Source of the DNA: CAYLMM01 sp964384825
Lineage (GTDB): Bacteria > Krumholzibacteriota > Krumholzibacteriia > LZORAL124-64-63
Length of the DNA: 64,000 nt
Direction of reading: 5' to 3'
Assembly (NCBI GenBank): GCA_964384825.1
Contig: CAYLMM010000001.1
Span: 62,001 to 126,000, forward strand
Shown: positions 41,801 through 49,682 of the stretch, one piece after another
Position numbering within the stretch: position 1 is the stretch's first letter
How the letters are laid out: every line of letters begins with the position of its first letter
Position numbers and translations under genes: made by a program
The notes under the pieces: model-generated
The model's input: the letters and a program-made list of their open reading frames with translations, nothing else
Told to the model about the DNA's origin: nothing
Database searches by the model: none

Positions 41801-43690
41801 GGCCAGTTCCGCCAGCAGATCCTCCATCAGGAAACGGACCCAGTCGTCCTGCGGGCGGGCGATCTCCTCGGCGCGCGATTCTAGCCAGATCATCTCGGCC
41901 CGCCCGTACGCCGAGTTCAGGGCGATGTAGTTCCAGGCCAGCACCGCCAGCAGGGGCAGCAGCACCGCGAAACGCTTCAGCGGACGCGCCCGCCGCGGGA
42001 AAAAGCCCGCCGACCGCCAGAGCAGCAGGACCAGCACCGGCAACAGGATGTGGGAGACGGGCGTCAGATGCGATCCCAGCAGCACCGTCAGCACCAGGGA
42101 CCCGAAGAAGACGGCCAGACCGGCGTTGCCCGCGATGCGCCGCCGCAGGCGCCGCGCCAGGTCGACCAGCAGCACGGCCGCGGCGCCCGCATGCAGCAGC
42201 AGGGTCAGGTGCAGGCCCCAGAAGGGCAGCACGGTGAACGGCACCTTCGGTCCGATCAGCCGCGCGTTGGCGTTGGCGACGATCTCGCCGACCAGATCGT
42301 GCAGCGGCAGCAACAGGATCGCGGCCCCGGCCGCGAACGCCAGGCCGAAGAGCATCTGGCGGAGGAATCCCCCGGTCCGGGCCGCGCCCTTCTCCGGTAT
42401 CGGGGCGGCGGCCGACAGGATCCGGATCAGGAACCAGGCGGTCAGGGCGACGAGCGCCCCGGTGATCAGGGCGTCGGCGGTGGAAGCGTAGAGTCCGCCG
42501 CCCCACTGCGAAGCGAAGTAGGCCGGATCCACCAGGCTCGCGGGATCTCCGGGACCCGGCGGCGACCGGGGGCCCGAGAAGGCCGGCAGCAGCCGGTGGC
42601 AGAGCGCGGCGGCGACCCAGACCCAGCGCACCGCCCAGGCGATGACCGGCAGGATCCACCAGGGACCGAAAGCGCCGCCGAGGCCGAAGGCGCAGAGCGC
42701 CAGCAGCAGCAGGCGGATGATCTCGAAGCGGTCGGACCGGCGCTGGGCCTGCAGCGCCCGCGGCGGCGCGTCGAGCGACAGGCGCAGGACGGCCGGATCG
42801 CCAGCCGGCGTCGCGCCGCGCAAAGGGTCGGCGACCGAGAAGATCAGACCCCTGCGGGCGTCGCCCTGCCACATCCCGGCCACGCCCCGGGTTCCGACCA
42901 ACACCTCGGTGCGGATGCGCGATCCTCCCACCGCGCCGGACAGATACCATCCCGCCGGCGGGACGGCGGGATCGGAAACCGGGTCCGCCAGACGCAGTTG
43001 GTACTCCACGACCTCGCCGCCCGGTCGCAGGCGCAGGGGGCGGAAACGCCGCCAGTACCATCCGTCGTCGCCTTCCTGGACCAGGCCCCACCCCTGCTCG
43101 TCGTCCTGGCTGCGGCCGACGGCCGGGAAGGGCCGGGCGCCGTCGGTCCAGGCGAGGCGTTCGCCGCCGCGCCACAGGGTCAGACCCAGGGAGAAGACGT
43201 TCCGGTCGACCGGGTCGGCGCTCCGGGACCAGGACGCCAGGATGTTATCGAGCAGATCGAAGGGCGGCATGTCGGCCGGCAGGCGGTCGGCGCGGCGCGA
43301 AAGCGTATCGAGGGTCGCTTCGAGGCGGGGGACGGTTCCGGCCAGGTGATCGGCTCTGTCGGCCAGCGCTTCTCGGCGCCGCGTACTCCACTCGGCGTCG
43401 TCGCCGCCGACCGTCCGGCCACCGGCGTAGGCCAGCACGATCAGCAGGATCTGGGTCGCGACCGCCAGCAGCAACGCGGCGCGGCGCAGACCCCGGACCC
43501 TGTTGCGCAGCAGGAACGACAACCCCAACGCGACGGCCGCCGGGATCCACCACAGGGGCGACCCCAGGCCGGCAGCGCCGGATTCCCACCACACGGCGCC
43601 GGTCTGCAGGACCAGGCAGGCGACCAGGCCGGCGATCAGCGCTCCGGCCGTCGTGCGGGACATCTTCCTCTTTGCGGCCGGTTCGTTCAC
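38840..43690 (-). CDS. Giant NtrY-like membrane histidine kinase (about 14 membrane segments)
   Basis: A 1,616-residue sensor kinase, roughly twice the usual NtrY length. Hydrophobic segments lie near residues 15-34, 47-62, 70-90, 322-342, 344-368, 405-427, 445-465, 484-510, 523-542, 545-565, 572-592, then three more before the kinase. Soluble, probably periplasmic regions fall at about 92-320 and 593-900, with a third between the 13th and 14th segments. After the last segment come HAMP (FDPVRVLVAATRRLASGDFD), PAS (VPVGVAVYADDQDVVSLNPA), HisKA with HEVKNPLTPIQLS (His about 1397) and HATPase (NLMENSIQAV, DNGPGLD, GTGLGLS). The start is a GTG in a GTGA overlap with the secreted NTF2-like gene. 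No response-regulator gene is adjacent. Confidence 0.85.
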   Translation of the reverse strand: MNEPAAKRKMSRTTAGALIAGLVACLVLQTGAVWWESGAAGLGSPLWWIPAAVALGLSFLLRNRVRGLRRAALLLAVATQILLIVLAYAGGRTVGGDDAEWSTRRREALADRADHLAGTVPRLEATLDTLSRRADRLPADMPPFDLLDNILASWSRSADPVDRNVFSLGLTLWRGGERLAWTDGARPFPAVGRSQDDEQGWGLVQEGDDGWYWRRFRPLRLRPGGEVVEYQLRLADPVSDPAVPPAGWYLSGAVGGSRIRTEVLVGTRGVAGMWQGDARRGLIFSVADPLRGATPAGDPAVLRLSLDAPPRALQAQRRSDRFEIIRLLLLALCAFGLGGAFGPWWILPVIAWAVRWVWVAAALCHRLLPAFSGPRSPPGPGDPASLVDPAYFASQWGGGLYASTADALITGALVALTAWFLIRILSAAAPIPEKGAARTGGFLRQMLFGLAFAAGAAILLLPLHDLVGEIVANANARLIGPKVPFTVLPFWGLHLTLLLHAGAAAVLLVDLARRLRRRIAGNAGLAVFFGSLVLTVLLGSHLTPVSHILLPVLVLLLWRSAGFFPRRARPLKRFAVLLPLLAVLAWNYIALNSAYGRAEMIWLESRAEEIARPQDDWVRFLMEDLLAELAVLEPFPSPVAGAHAAVAADLWRDWRAYELWRTTGIDQLDLPCQIEVLNPDGDVTSLFASGFFRDQGYELGERSAWEEAEPAVPRPGARQAISIQSERRRYPDGDEWILRGEVARPGGEGWVRLELPVRSRRIATLRERLVGSDSAGSDGGYLPRREVDRPLLLLRGGPGGWLDAGGGPVPGDEILPVLSDLRKGLVEDVMITVEGRRYRCLWRASDEEGAGFLIGLENPGLTYRVLDLSRLILLDLMLLAGLLALPLLVRSLRRDRSLNLGFQERFLVVYMILGLVPLLLAGAFVNRLSRDLLAEGARSETREGLEAASKQIQGLLAEQGRALAASDYISDLLDSRLEGRRPLGPYGARQGMLFAADGTLLLDETLSDLDPIEAEMLLRQARKSPLVLMQDDMGVWLGTAVPVTLSGILAADPATSAADSVGAELHEAPSSNGLFFYRQRVEGGLLPGLGEVIQGEMTLHVAGEALYASHPERVFSGAGFLMLPPGVMTRLQRQPGNTSLHRLPGSDLAWTGILAMPTLENVGGRLSLREVPAALAVTFPAREREYSAQREQIILFLAGLATLIFLTASFLALALTWRIFDPVRVLVAATRRLASGDFDAPLPDEGLDELGTLSASFRGMRDDLRDAQRTLAERERFLSSLLEKVPVGVAVYADDQDVVSLNPAARRIIDAFYDGADLGTEARPPRLLAEFRDAATGGEAAAEVRAWDGRLTLRGRIAPLDLPGGRRDTMLVFEDVTEFLANKRLALNAQLARQVAHEVKNPLTPIQLSVQFLQQAWRDRAEDMDGILESTVGQVLEQVSLLRSIATEFSLLGRPERLECQSLDWPGLAARVCGRYRQGDDEAAAGPRVRWEEAEVPAVLAHAESLEKVLGNLMENSIQAVGDPAALEVVVGWRIDDREVTLLWRDNGPGLDSEVADRLFNLYFSTKSQGTGLGLSICRNLLEKMNGRISLRNRGDRSGAVAEVVLPRADAAPPAD

Positions 43691-44220
43691 GGGCGCACCC
43701 GGATCTCCGTCCAGCGCCACCCCTCGGGTCCGCGCTGCAGGGAAAGAAAGAGATGTTCGACGTGTTCGGAGCCGCCGCGCAGATAGCGCCATTCGACGAC
43801 GGCGTCGGCGGCGTTCCCGGTGACGCCGGTCGCGATCGGCATCGGATCGAAGCGCATGGTCCGCCCCCCCCGGAACAGGGCCTTGAAGATGTAGAAGGCC
43901 TGGCCCGGACTGCAATCGCGCATCGAGGCGGATTCGCCGCCCAGATCGATCCTGGCGCCCTCGGCCGCGGCCAGGCGGGCCACGGTCGCGTGGTCGCCGG
44001 CGCGCCAGGCGCCGGCCAGGACCGCCAAGGTGTCGAGCGCCGCTGCGGCCGGACCGCCGCCGGCCTCATCCCCGGCGGACCGGATCGAATCCACGGCCGC
44101 ACCGACAGTCGCATCGTCCGCCGCGGAGGCCGGAGCCGCAGCCGCCAGCCAGAGCGCGCACAGAAACGCCTGCCCGAAGGCCCGGCGGAGCGAAGGGAAT
44201 CGGTAACGCAGCGAAAGCAC
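43687..44220 (-). CDS. Secreted NTF2-like protein (DUF4783-like)
   Basis: A 177-residue exported protein: signal peptide (about 1-33, ending ASAADDA), then a small alpha+beta domain. The pattern SPGQAFYIFKALFRGG followed by strands and a closing WRWTEIRVRP resembles the NTF2-like DUF4783 proteins of Bacteroidota, which is a tentative match. Start is the GTG at 44220 with GGAG 6 nt upstream. First gene of the six-gene operon, coupled to the giant kinase by GTGA. A TACAAT at 44267-44272 may be its -10, but no -35 is clear. It could be a periplasmic ligand or sensor partner for the kinase (inference from coupling). Confidence 0.65.
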   Translation of the reverse strand: MLSLRYRFPSLRRAFGQAFLCALWLAAAAPASAADDATVGAAVDSIRSAGDEAGGGPAAAALDTLAVLAGAWRAGDHATVARLAAAEGARIDLGGESASMRDCSPGQAFYIFKALFRGGRTMRFDPMPIATGVTGNAADAVVEWRYLRGGSEHVEHLFLSLQRGPEGWRWTEIRVRP

Positions 44221-44331
44221 GGCATCTCCGGGACAAGGTCTGCTCGAGGGGAAGCGGCCGCGAATGATTGTAACCCATGCCGCCTCTGGAGGAAACGCCG
44301 GGAATCGCCGCCGCGTTCCGGATGACGGCGC

Positions 44332-44361
44332 GAAAAAGGGGGCGCCCCGATGGAGCGCCCC
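44332..44361 (-). terminator. Intrinsic terminator of the secD-secF operon
   Basis: Minus strand: 7-bp stem GGGGCGC/GCGCCCC (44355-44361 with 44339-44345), 9-nt loop, then CCTTTTTCG. It starts about 30 nt after the secF stop. Confidence 0.75.
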
Positions 44362-44391
44362 TGCGACCGGTCTCGGAATGTCGATCGCCGA

Positions 44392-45312
44392 TCAGAGTCC
44401 CGACTGGGCCCGCTTCTTGTCGGCCATCCTGTTCTCGTGCCACCAGACCAGCACCGGGCTGGCGATGAAGATCGAGGAATAGGTACCGATGATCACGCCG
44501 AAGGTCAGCGCGAAGGCGAAGTCGTGGATCACCGCGCCTCCCAGTGCGAACAGCGTGCCGGCGACGAACAGAGTGGTCAGCGAGGTGACCAGGGTCCGGC
44601 TCAGCGTCTCGTTGATCGAGCGGTTGATCACGTCGCGGTACGATTCCTTGCGCCGCAGCTTCATGTTCTCCCTGATGCGGTCGAACACCACGATCGTATC
44701 GTTCAGCGAGTAGCCGATGATCGTCAGGAAAGCCGCGATGATCGTCAGCGAGATCTCCTTGTTCAGGATGGAGAAGACGCCGAGGGTCAGCACCACGTCG
44801 TGCACCAGGGCGATGATCGCCGCGATGCCGTAGCGGAAGACGAACCGCACGGTGATGTAGAGCACGATCAGCACCAGGGCGGCCACGATCGAGTTCACGG
44901 CCGCGGTCTTCAGCTCGCCGCCGATCTTCGGTCCGACCGATTCCTCGCGCCGCATCTCGACGGCGCGGTCGGGCATTCCGGCGTCCAGCGCCGCCTTCAT
45001 CTCCTCGGCGGCGTCGCCCTTCTCGTCGGCGACCCGCGGCATCGTGATCAGGAACTCGTCGGCGGCGCCGAAGTCCTGCACCTGCAGGCCTTCGAAGCCG
45101 GCGTCCTCTAGGACCGAGCGCACCTGCGAGATCTCCGGCGCCGGCGTCACCCGCACCTGCAGGATGGTGCCGCCGGTGAAGTCGATGCTCAGATGGGGCC
45201 CGCCGTGCATGACCAGCGACACCAGGCCCGCCAGGATCAGCACGGCCGACAGGACGAAGGTGTATTTCGTCATGGCGACGAATCGGATGTTCGATTTGGT
45301 CAGCAGTTGCAT
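44392..45312 (-). CDS. secF: Protein translocase subunit SecF
   Basis: A 306-residue RND-like membrane protein with six membrane segments: one near residue 25, a periplasmic P1 domain (about 40-130, opening LSIDFTGGTILQV), then five. Motif D4-type GYSLNDTIVVFDRIREN and the earlier ALVHDVVLTLG are conserved. With SecD it uses proton-motive force to pull preproteins through SecYEG. Start at the ATG at 45312 with GGAGAGG 9 nt ahead; it follows secD by 75 nt. Confidence 0.96.
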   Translation of the reverse strand: MQLLTKSNIRFVAMTKYTFVLSAVLILAGLVSLVMHGGPHLSIDFTGGTILQVRVTPAPEISQVRSVLEDAGFEGLQVQDFGAADEFLITMPRVADEKGDAAEEMKAALDAGMPDRAVEMRREESVGPKIGGELKTAAVNSIVAALVLIVLYITVRFVFRYGIAAIIALVHDVVLTLGVFSILNKEISLTIIAAFLTIIGYSLNDTIVVFDRIRENMKLRRKESYRDVINRSINETLSRTLVTSLTTLFVAGTLFALGGAVIHDFAFALTFGVIIGTYSSIFIASPVLVWWHENRMADKKRAQSGL

Positions 45313-45387
45313 GCCGTCAACCTCTCCGGGGGCCAACCGCCCCCCGCGCCCGTCGGCGCCTCGATCCCAAGTTCGCGGCCGCCGAAC

Positions 45388-47109
45388 CTAGATGCTCAGC
45401 TTGGCGTTGGCGCGGTTGCGCGTGTAGGCCTCCATGATGACCCGCGTCAGCACGAGAGCCGTGAACATGCTCGAAACGATGCCGATGGCCAGCGTCACGG
45501 CGAAGCCCTGGATGGGGCCGGTGCCGAACCACAGCAGGATCACCGCGGCGATCAGGGTGGTGACGTTGGCGTCGACGATCGTCCGGGTGGCGTTGGCGTA
45601 GCCCGCATCGACCGCCGCCCGCGAAGTCTTGTTGCGACGTTGCTCCTCGCGGATCCTCTCGTTGATCAGCACGTTGGCGTCGACCGCCATGCCGATCGTC
45701 AGGATCATGCCCGCGATGCCCGGCAGGGTCAGCACCAGCCCGAACTGGGCCAGCACCGCCATGATGATCACCATGTTGACCACCAGCGCCAGGACCACCA
45801 CGAAGCCCGTCAGCCGGTAGTAGAGGATCACGAAGATCACCACCAGCAGCAGGCCGTAGAGCCCGGCGTTCAGCCCCTGGCGGATCGAGTCGTGGCCCAG
45901 GCTCGGGCCGACGGTCCGCTCCTGCTCGATGCGCACGTCGACCGGCAGGGCGCCCGCCCGCAGCAGCAGGGCGAGATCGCTGGCCGCGACGTTGGAATAG
46001 CCGCCGGTGATGGTGGCGGTTCCGGTCGGGATCTTCGAGTTGATCGTCGGCGCCAGATGGATCTTGCCGTCGAGCGAGATGGCCAGCTGGCGGCCCACGT
46101 TCTCGCCGGTGACCTTGGAGAACAGCCTCGCGCCCTTGCGGTCGAGGTTCAGGTTCACCTGCCAGTTGCCGGGATGATCGCTGTCGGGGGCCGGACGGGC
46201 GCCGGTCAGCCGGTCGCCGGTCAGCGAGGCCCGCGAGTTGACCAGGAACAGGGGCATGCCGGACATGCCCGAACCGAGGTCGGCGACTTCCTTGTAGAAC
46301 TGGAACTCCACGCCCCGCGGGATGGCCCGCGCCTCGGGCGAGGCCAGCATCGCGCGCACCTTCTCCAGGTTGCCCGCCTCCACGAAGATCGGAGTGCCGA
46401 AGTAGCGCTGGTAGTTCGCGTCGACGTAGACGTAGGCGGAGAAGGGATGCTCCTGGACGTAGGGATCGTCCTCGTCCAGCCCGCCCGCGTCGGGCAGATC
46501 CGGCAGATCGGCGAAGGTGTCGGCGGTGTCGACCGCCGCGACCTCGGCCTCCGTCTCGGGCTCGGCCTCGGCCTCGGCCTCGGCCGGCGCCGCACCATCT
46601 TCGGTCACCGCGGCGGTCCGCAGGAAGGCCTTGTCCAGCTTCTCGAGCACCGACTGGATCTCGTCGGCCGGCCGCACCAGCCGGAAATCGAGCCGGGCGG
46701 TGGTGCCGATCAGGCTCTTGGCCCGCTCGACATCCTGCAGCCCGGGCAGTTGCACGATGATCCGGGTCGTGCCCATGGGCTTGATGTCCGGCTCGCTGAC
46801 GCCGAACTGGTCGACGCGGTTGCGCAGGATCTCGACCACGCGGTCCAGGGCGTCCTTGGCCTGGGCGGCGGTCATTCCCTCGTCGTCGATCTCCAGCACG
46901 ATGTACATCCCGCCCTCGAGATCCAGCCCCTTGCGGATGGCCTTGCTCTCGATGCTCTCGATCCGGGCCATGAGCGCGGGATCGGACTGGGCCGCGGCGC
47001 GGTCTTCGGGCGAGATCCGCGAAGCCTGGATGGTGGGATAGAGACCGTAGATGGAGGCAAGGATCACGACGATGACGATCCCGGCCCTGATTCTCAAGGA
47101 TCGGTTCAT
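45388..47109 (-). CDS. secD: Protein translocase subunit SecD
   Basis: A 573-residue SecD: TM1 (about 8-26), large periplasmic P1/head domain opening GLDLEGGMYIVLEI, then five C-terminal membrane segments with GMAVDANVLINERIREE (catalytic Asp region). The head carries an unusual acidic insertion at about 165-205, Glu-Ala alternation followed by Asp/Pro-rich sequence, partly encoded by four CTCGGC repeats (minus-strand GCCGAG). Start at the ATG at 47109, preceded by GGAGAGG. No yajC precedes it. A near-consensus promoter lies about 150 nt upstream. Confidence 0.96.
   Translation of the reverse strand: MNRSLRIRAGIVIVVILASIYGLYPTIQASRISPEDRAAAQSDPALMARIESIESKAIRKGLDLEGGMYIVLEIDDEGMTAAQAKDALDRVVEILRNRVDQFGVSEPDIKPMGTTRIIVQLPGLQDVERAKSLIGTTARLDFRLVRPADEIQSVLEKLDKAFLRTAAVTEDGAAPAEAEAEAEPETEAEVAAVDTADTFADLPDLPDAGGLDEDDPYVQEHPFSAYVYVDANYQRYFGTPIFVEAGNLEKVRAMLASPEARAIPRGVEFQFYKEVADLGSGMSGMPLFLVNSRASLTGDRLTGARPAPDSDHPGNWQVNLNLDRKGARLFSKVTGENVGRQLAISLDGKIHLAPTINSKIPTGTATITGGYSNVAASDLALLLRAGALPVDVRIEQERTVGPSLGHDSIRQGLNAGLYGLLLVVIFVILYYRLTGFVVVLALVVNMVIIMAVLAQFGLVLTLPGIAGMILTIGMAVDANVLINERIREEQRRNKTSRAAVDAGYANATRTIVDANVTTLIAAVILLWFGTGPIQGFAVTLAIGIVSSMFTALVLTRVIMEAYTRNRANAKLSI
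46561..46584. repeat. Four tandem CTCGGC hexamers in secD
   Basis: Exact tandem repeat of CTCGGC x4, preceded by one imperfect unit (CTCGGG). It encodes Ala-Glu dipeptides on the minus strand. In-frame hexamer slippage would change the length of the acidic insert without breaking the gene. Confidence 0.9.
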
Positions 47110-47265
47110 GGGTACCTCTCCGATGGCGGACTTTCCGAGATATCCGGGGCTCGGCTGCCTGCGGGCGTGAACACAAAAAAACACGCCGGAACGTGCTTCA
47201 CGGCCTCGGCGGCATCGCGCAACACCCGTAAAGAGGCGACGTTTCCGCCGCCGAAACTGTCATCC

Positions 47266-47293
47266 AGTATAATATGCGGGTGGGGGGTGTCAA
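47266..47293 (-). promoter_or_regulatory. Strong sigma-70-type promoter of secD-secF
   Basis: Minus strand: perfect -35 TTGACA (47288-47293), 16-nt spacer, -10 TATACT (47266-47271), AT-rich around the -10. The predicted start near 47259 gives a leader of about 150 nt before secD. The best housekeeping-promoter match noticed in the window. Confidence 0.65.
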
Positions 47294-47338
47294 TCCCTGA
47301 CTACGGCCCGGCTCCGAGGTTCTTGCCGGCATTGGGGT

Positions 47339-48823
47339 TCAGCGGGCCGCCAGACGGGTCCCCCGCTCCGCTCGCAGGGCGAGCAGTTCCGATAGGGTCA
47401 CCAGGCGGACCCCCTCGCGGCGCAGGCGCGGCAGCTCCTCGCGCAGCACCGCGACCGTCTCGGGATAGGGATGGCAGATACCGATCACGCCGCTGTCGGA
47501 ATTGCGGGCATCGCGGATCAGCCGGGCCAGATTGGCCCGCACGACCTCGACGGTGGTCACTTTCTGGTCGAGGAACCGCCGGTTGGAAAGCGTCCGGATG
47601 CCGGCCTCGCTGGCGACTTCGGCCGCCACCGAACGGGCCGTGGTGCGGCTGTCGAGGAAGAACAGGCCCCGGCCCGAAAGTACCTTCATCAGACGTTCCA
47701 TGGTGGGCCGGTCGGCGGTGGCGGCGCTGCCCATGTGGTTGTTCACGCCGGTCACCCCGGGCAGCGCCCGCAGCGACTCCTCGACGACATCCTCGATCGC
47801 CCGCTGATCCATCCCCTTCATCACCGCCAGGCGGCCGGGATCGACCTCGGGATAGGCCTGAGGCTCCATCGGCAGATGGAGGATGACCTCGCGCCGGCGC
47901 TGCGGCACCTCGCGCGCCCGCCCCCCGCCCAGGGCGATCTCGACCATGCAGCCGCGCTCGGCGCGTTCGCGGCGGGCCCAGGCGGCGGGATCGCCCCGTC
48001 CGGGCGCCGCGGCGGCGGCCGCGGGTTCGTCGGGAACCGCCAGATCGGTCGCGCACAGGGCGTAACGGCGGGTGAAGGGGCGTCCGGGCAGCACCGACAG
48101 CGTCAGGGGCACGTCCATGCGCAGCAGGGTGCGGGTGGCGTCGTTGGCCACGTTGCCCCAGTCGTCGACGACGATCGCGATGGTCGGCGCGCCGGATTCG
48201 CCCAGCAGATCGGAGGCCTCGTCGCTCACGACTCCCCCGTCCCAGCAGACAGGCGGCGGCCCGTCGGCTTCGCCGTAGAGCAGCAGGGTGTGGGTCGGAC
48301 GTCCGACGACGCCCACGTCCAGCCGCAGCACGTCGGCCGCCTCGCCTTCCGGACGGCGCTGCCAGCGGCCCCGGGGCCGTTCCATCCGTTCGCCCCAGAG
48401 CACCCGGGCGCCGCAGGGGGCGACGGCCTCGGCCACGGCCAGTTCCGCCTCCCAGAACGACATCCCCGCGGGCACGGGCACGGCCCGGCAGAAGATCGAG
48501 GTTCCCGATCCGTCGTCGGCGGGATGGTCGCAGCGCCGGGAATCGTCGCCGGCCGCGGCAGCGGGACCGGGCGTGAAGGCGGGCAGGGCGTGGGTCAGAG
48601 CGGAGTCCACGGCCGCCTGGACCGGCCCGAACTGGTCCTCCGACCCCATCCGCAGCAGGGCGGCCCGGCCGCCGTCGGTGCGGCTCCAGCTCAGCAGCCC
48701 CACCCCGAGCACGGCCAGCAGCGCGACCCCGCCCAGGGCCACGGCCCAGGGCGAAGGCATGCGCCGGGAACCGCGGGAACGGCGGCTGCGGCCGGATTTG
48801 GATCTGCTCTTCTTCGCGGACAT
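47339..48823 (-). CDS. Divergent polysaccharide deacetylase family protein
   Basis: A 494-residue protein with a basic N terminus, one membrane anchor (about 31-52) and a C-terminal divergent polysaccharide deacetylase domain (about 245-490). Motifs: PTIAIVVDDWGN, VNNHMGSAATADRPTMERLM, FFLDSRTTARSV and GVIGICHPYPETV. Related domains hydrolyse N- or O-acetyl groups of envelope polysaccharides; catalytic status of this branch is unclear. The middle (55-240) is not recognised. The ATG at 48823 has only a weak ribosome site, and just 35 nt separate it from the upstream terminator, so its promoter is not obvious. Confidence 0.82.
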   Translation of the reverse strand: MSAKKSRSKSGRSRRSRGSRRMPSPWAVALGGVALLAVLGVGLLSWSRTDGGRAALLRMGSEDQFGPVQAAVDSALTHALPAFTPGPAAAAGDDSRRCDHPADDGSGTSIFCRAVPVPAGMSFWEAELAVAEAVAPCGARVLWGERMERPRGRWQRRPEGEAADVLRLDVGVVGRPTHTLLLYGEADGPPPVCWDGGVVSDEASDLLGESGAPTIAIVVDDWGNVANDATRTLLRMDVPLTLSVLPGRPFTRRYALCATDLAVPDEPAAAAAAPGRGDPAAWARRERAERGCMVEIALGGGRAREVPQRRREVILHLPMEPQAYPEVDPGRLAVMKGMDQRAIEDVVEESLRALPGVTGVNNHMGSAATADRPTMERLMKVLSGRGLFFLDSRTTARSVAAEVASEAGIRTLSNRRFLDQKVTTVEVVRANLARLIRDARNSDSGVIGICHPYPETVAVLREELPRLRREGVRLVTLSELLALRAERGTRLAAR

Positions 48824-48858
48824 GCCGCCACGATAAACGCCCGTCCGCGATCCGCCAA

Positions 48859-48893
48859 CAAAACAAAAAAGGGGAGCCCCGAAGGGCTCCCCC
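48859..48893 (-). terminator. Strong intrinsic terminator ending the long mfd-lipoprotein operon
   Basis: Minus strand: 9-bp stem GGGGAGCCC/GGGCTCCCC (48884-48892 with 48871-48879) with a 4-nt TTCG tetraloop, then TTTTTTGTTTTGTT. It begins about 20 nt after the lipoprotein stop codon. Confidence 0.96.
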
Positions 48894-48912
48894 GGAGAGG
48901 CCGGAATCGCCG

Positions 48913-49563
48913 TCAGGACTCCACGTTGGGATCCTTCTGTCCGAAGAGATACCACTTGATCTTGGAGGTTCCGTCGTCCTGGGGAATGATTTCGCTCTTG
49001 GCGTAGAAGAATTCCAGGGCGCGCACGGTGTACTTGGAATCGTCACCGCCGCTGGTGGTATAGAGGAAGAAGATCTCGACATCGTAGGTCGCCATCCGGG
49101 CGTTGGGGAAGAGAGGATCCTCCGATCCCGTATCCTGCCAATGCCCGACGCGGTCGAGGCGGTTGACCTGGATGTCGGTGATGGACGTCCCCTCGAAGCC
49201 CGGAGCCTGGGAGACCTGGTTGGTGAACATCTTTTCGGCCACGGCCAGTTCCATGTCGCGGGTCAGCGGATCGGTGTTCATGTCCGGGTTCGCGATGTCC
49301 TGGTCGGAGAAGATGAACTGGTACTGCTCGTTGGTCTGCTCGTTGTAGTACAGCACGTCGCGGTAGCCGTCGAGGTCCATGCCGTCGTAGGCCATGCGGA
49401 AGTTGGTCATCAGCTTGTCTTCGGTGTCGGGCCAGACGTATTCGATGACCGTCCCGCCCCCCCCTTCGCCGCCGGAATCGGGCGAGAAGATGCAGCCGCC
49501 GGTAGCCAAGGCGAGGCCGCCGACGAACAGCGCCAGACACGCTGTCGTGAAGGGATTACGCAT
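48913..49563 (-). CDS. Lipoprotein of unknown function
   Basis: A 216-residue lipoprotein with a signal peptide ending LALATGGC (Cys24; -3 residue Thr is unusual), a Gly-rich linker, then a compact domain rich in Asp, Phe and Tyr (NFRMAYDGMDLDGYRDVLYY ... KWYLFGQKDP). The pattern of an N-terminal helix with several strands and a closing W/Y strand suggests an NTF2/SnoaL-like fold, but I cannot assign it. AAGGAG precedes the ATG. It resembles the adjacent 197-residue lipoprotein in layout (lipobox, GMDLDGY versus GLDAAGY near residue 60). Last gene before a strong terminator. Confidence 0.8.
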   Translation of the reverse strand: MRNPFTTACLALFVGGLALATGGCIFSPDSGGEGGGGTVIEYVWPDTEDKLMTNFRMAYDGMDLDGYRDVLYYNEQTNEQYQFIFSDQDIANPDMNTDPLTRDMELAVAEKMFTNQVSQAPGFEGTSITDIQVNRLDRVGHWQDTGSEDPLFPNARMATYDVEIFFLYTTSGGDDSKYTVRALEFFYAKSEIIPQDDGTSKIKWYLFGQKDPNVES

Positions 49564-49682
49564 CGGAGCTCTCCTTTTGGGTCGTTCTGGGCCAGGTGTC
49601 GGCCCGAGGCCAAAGCAAAATCCATGCCTTTTTCTTCAAAAATCGTCCAGTGCTGCCCAAGGCAGGATACCAAGGTCTCGGA

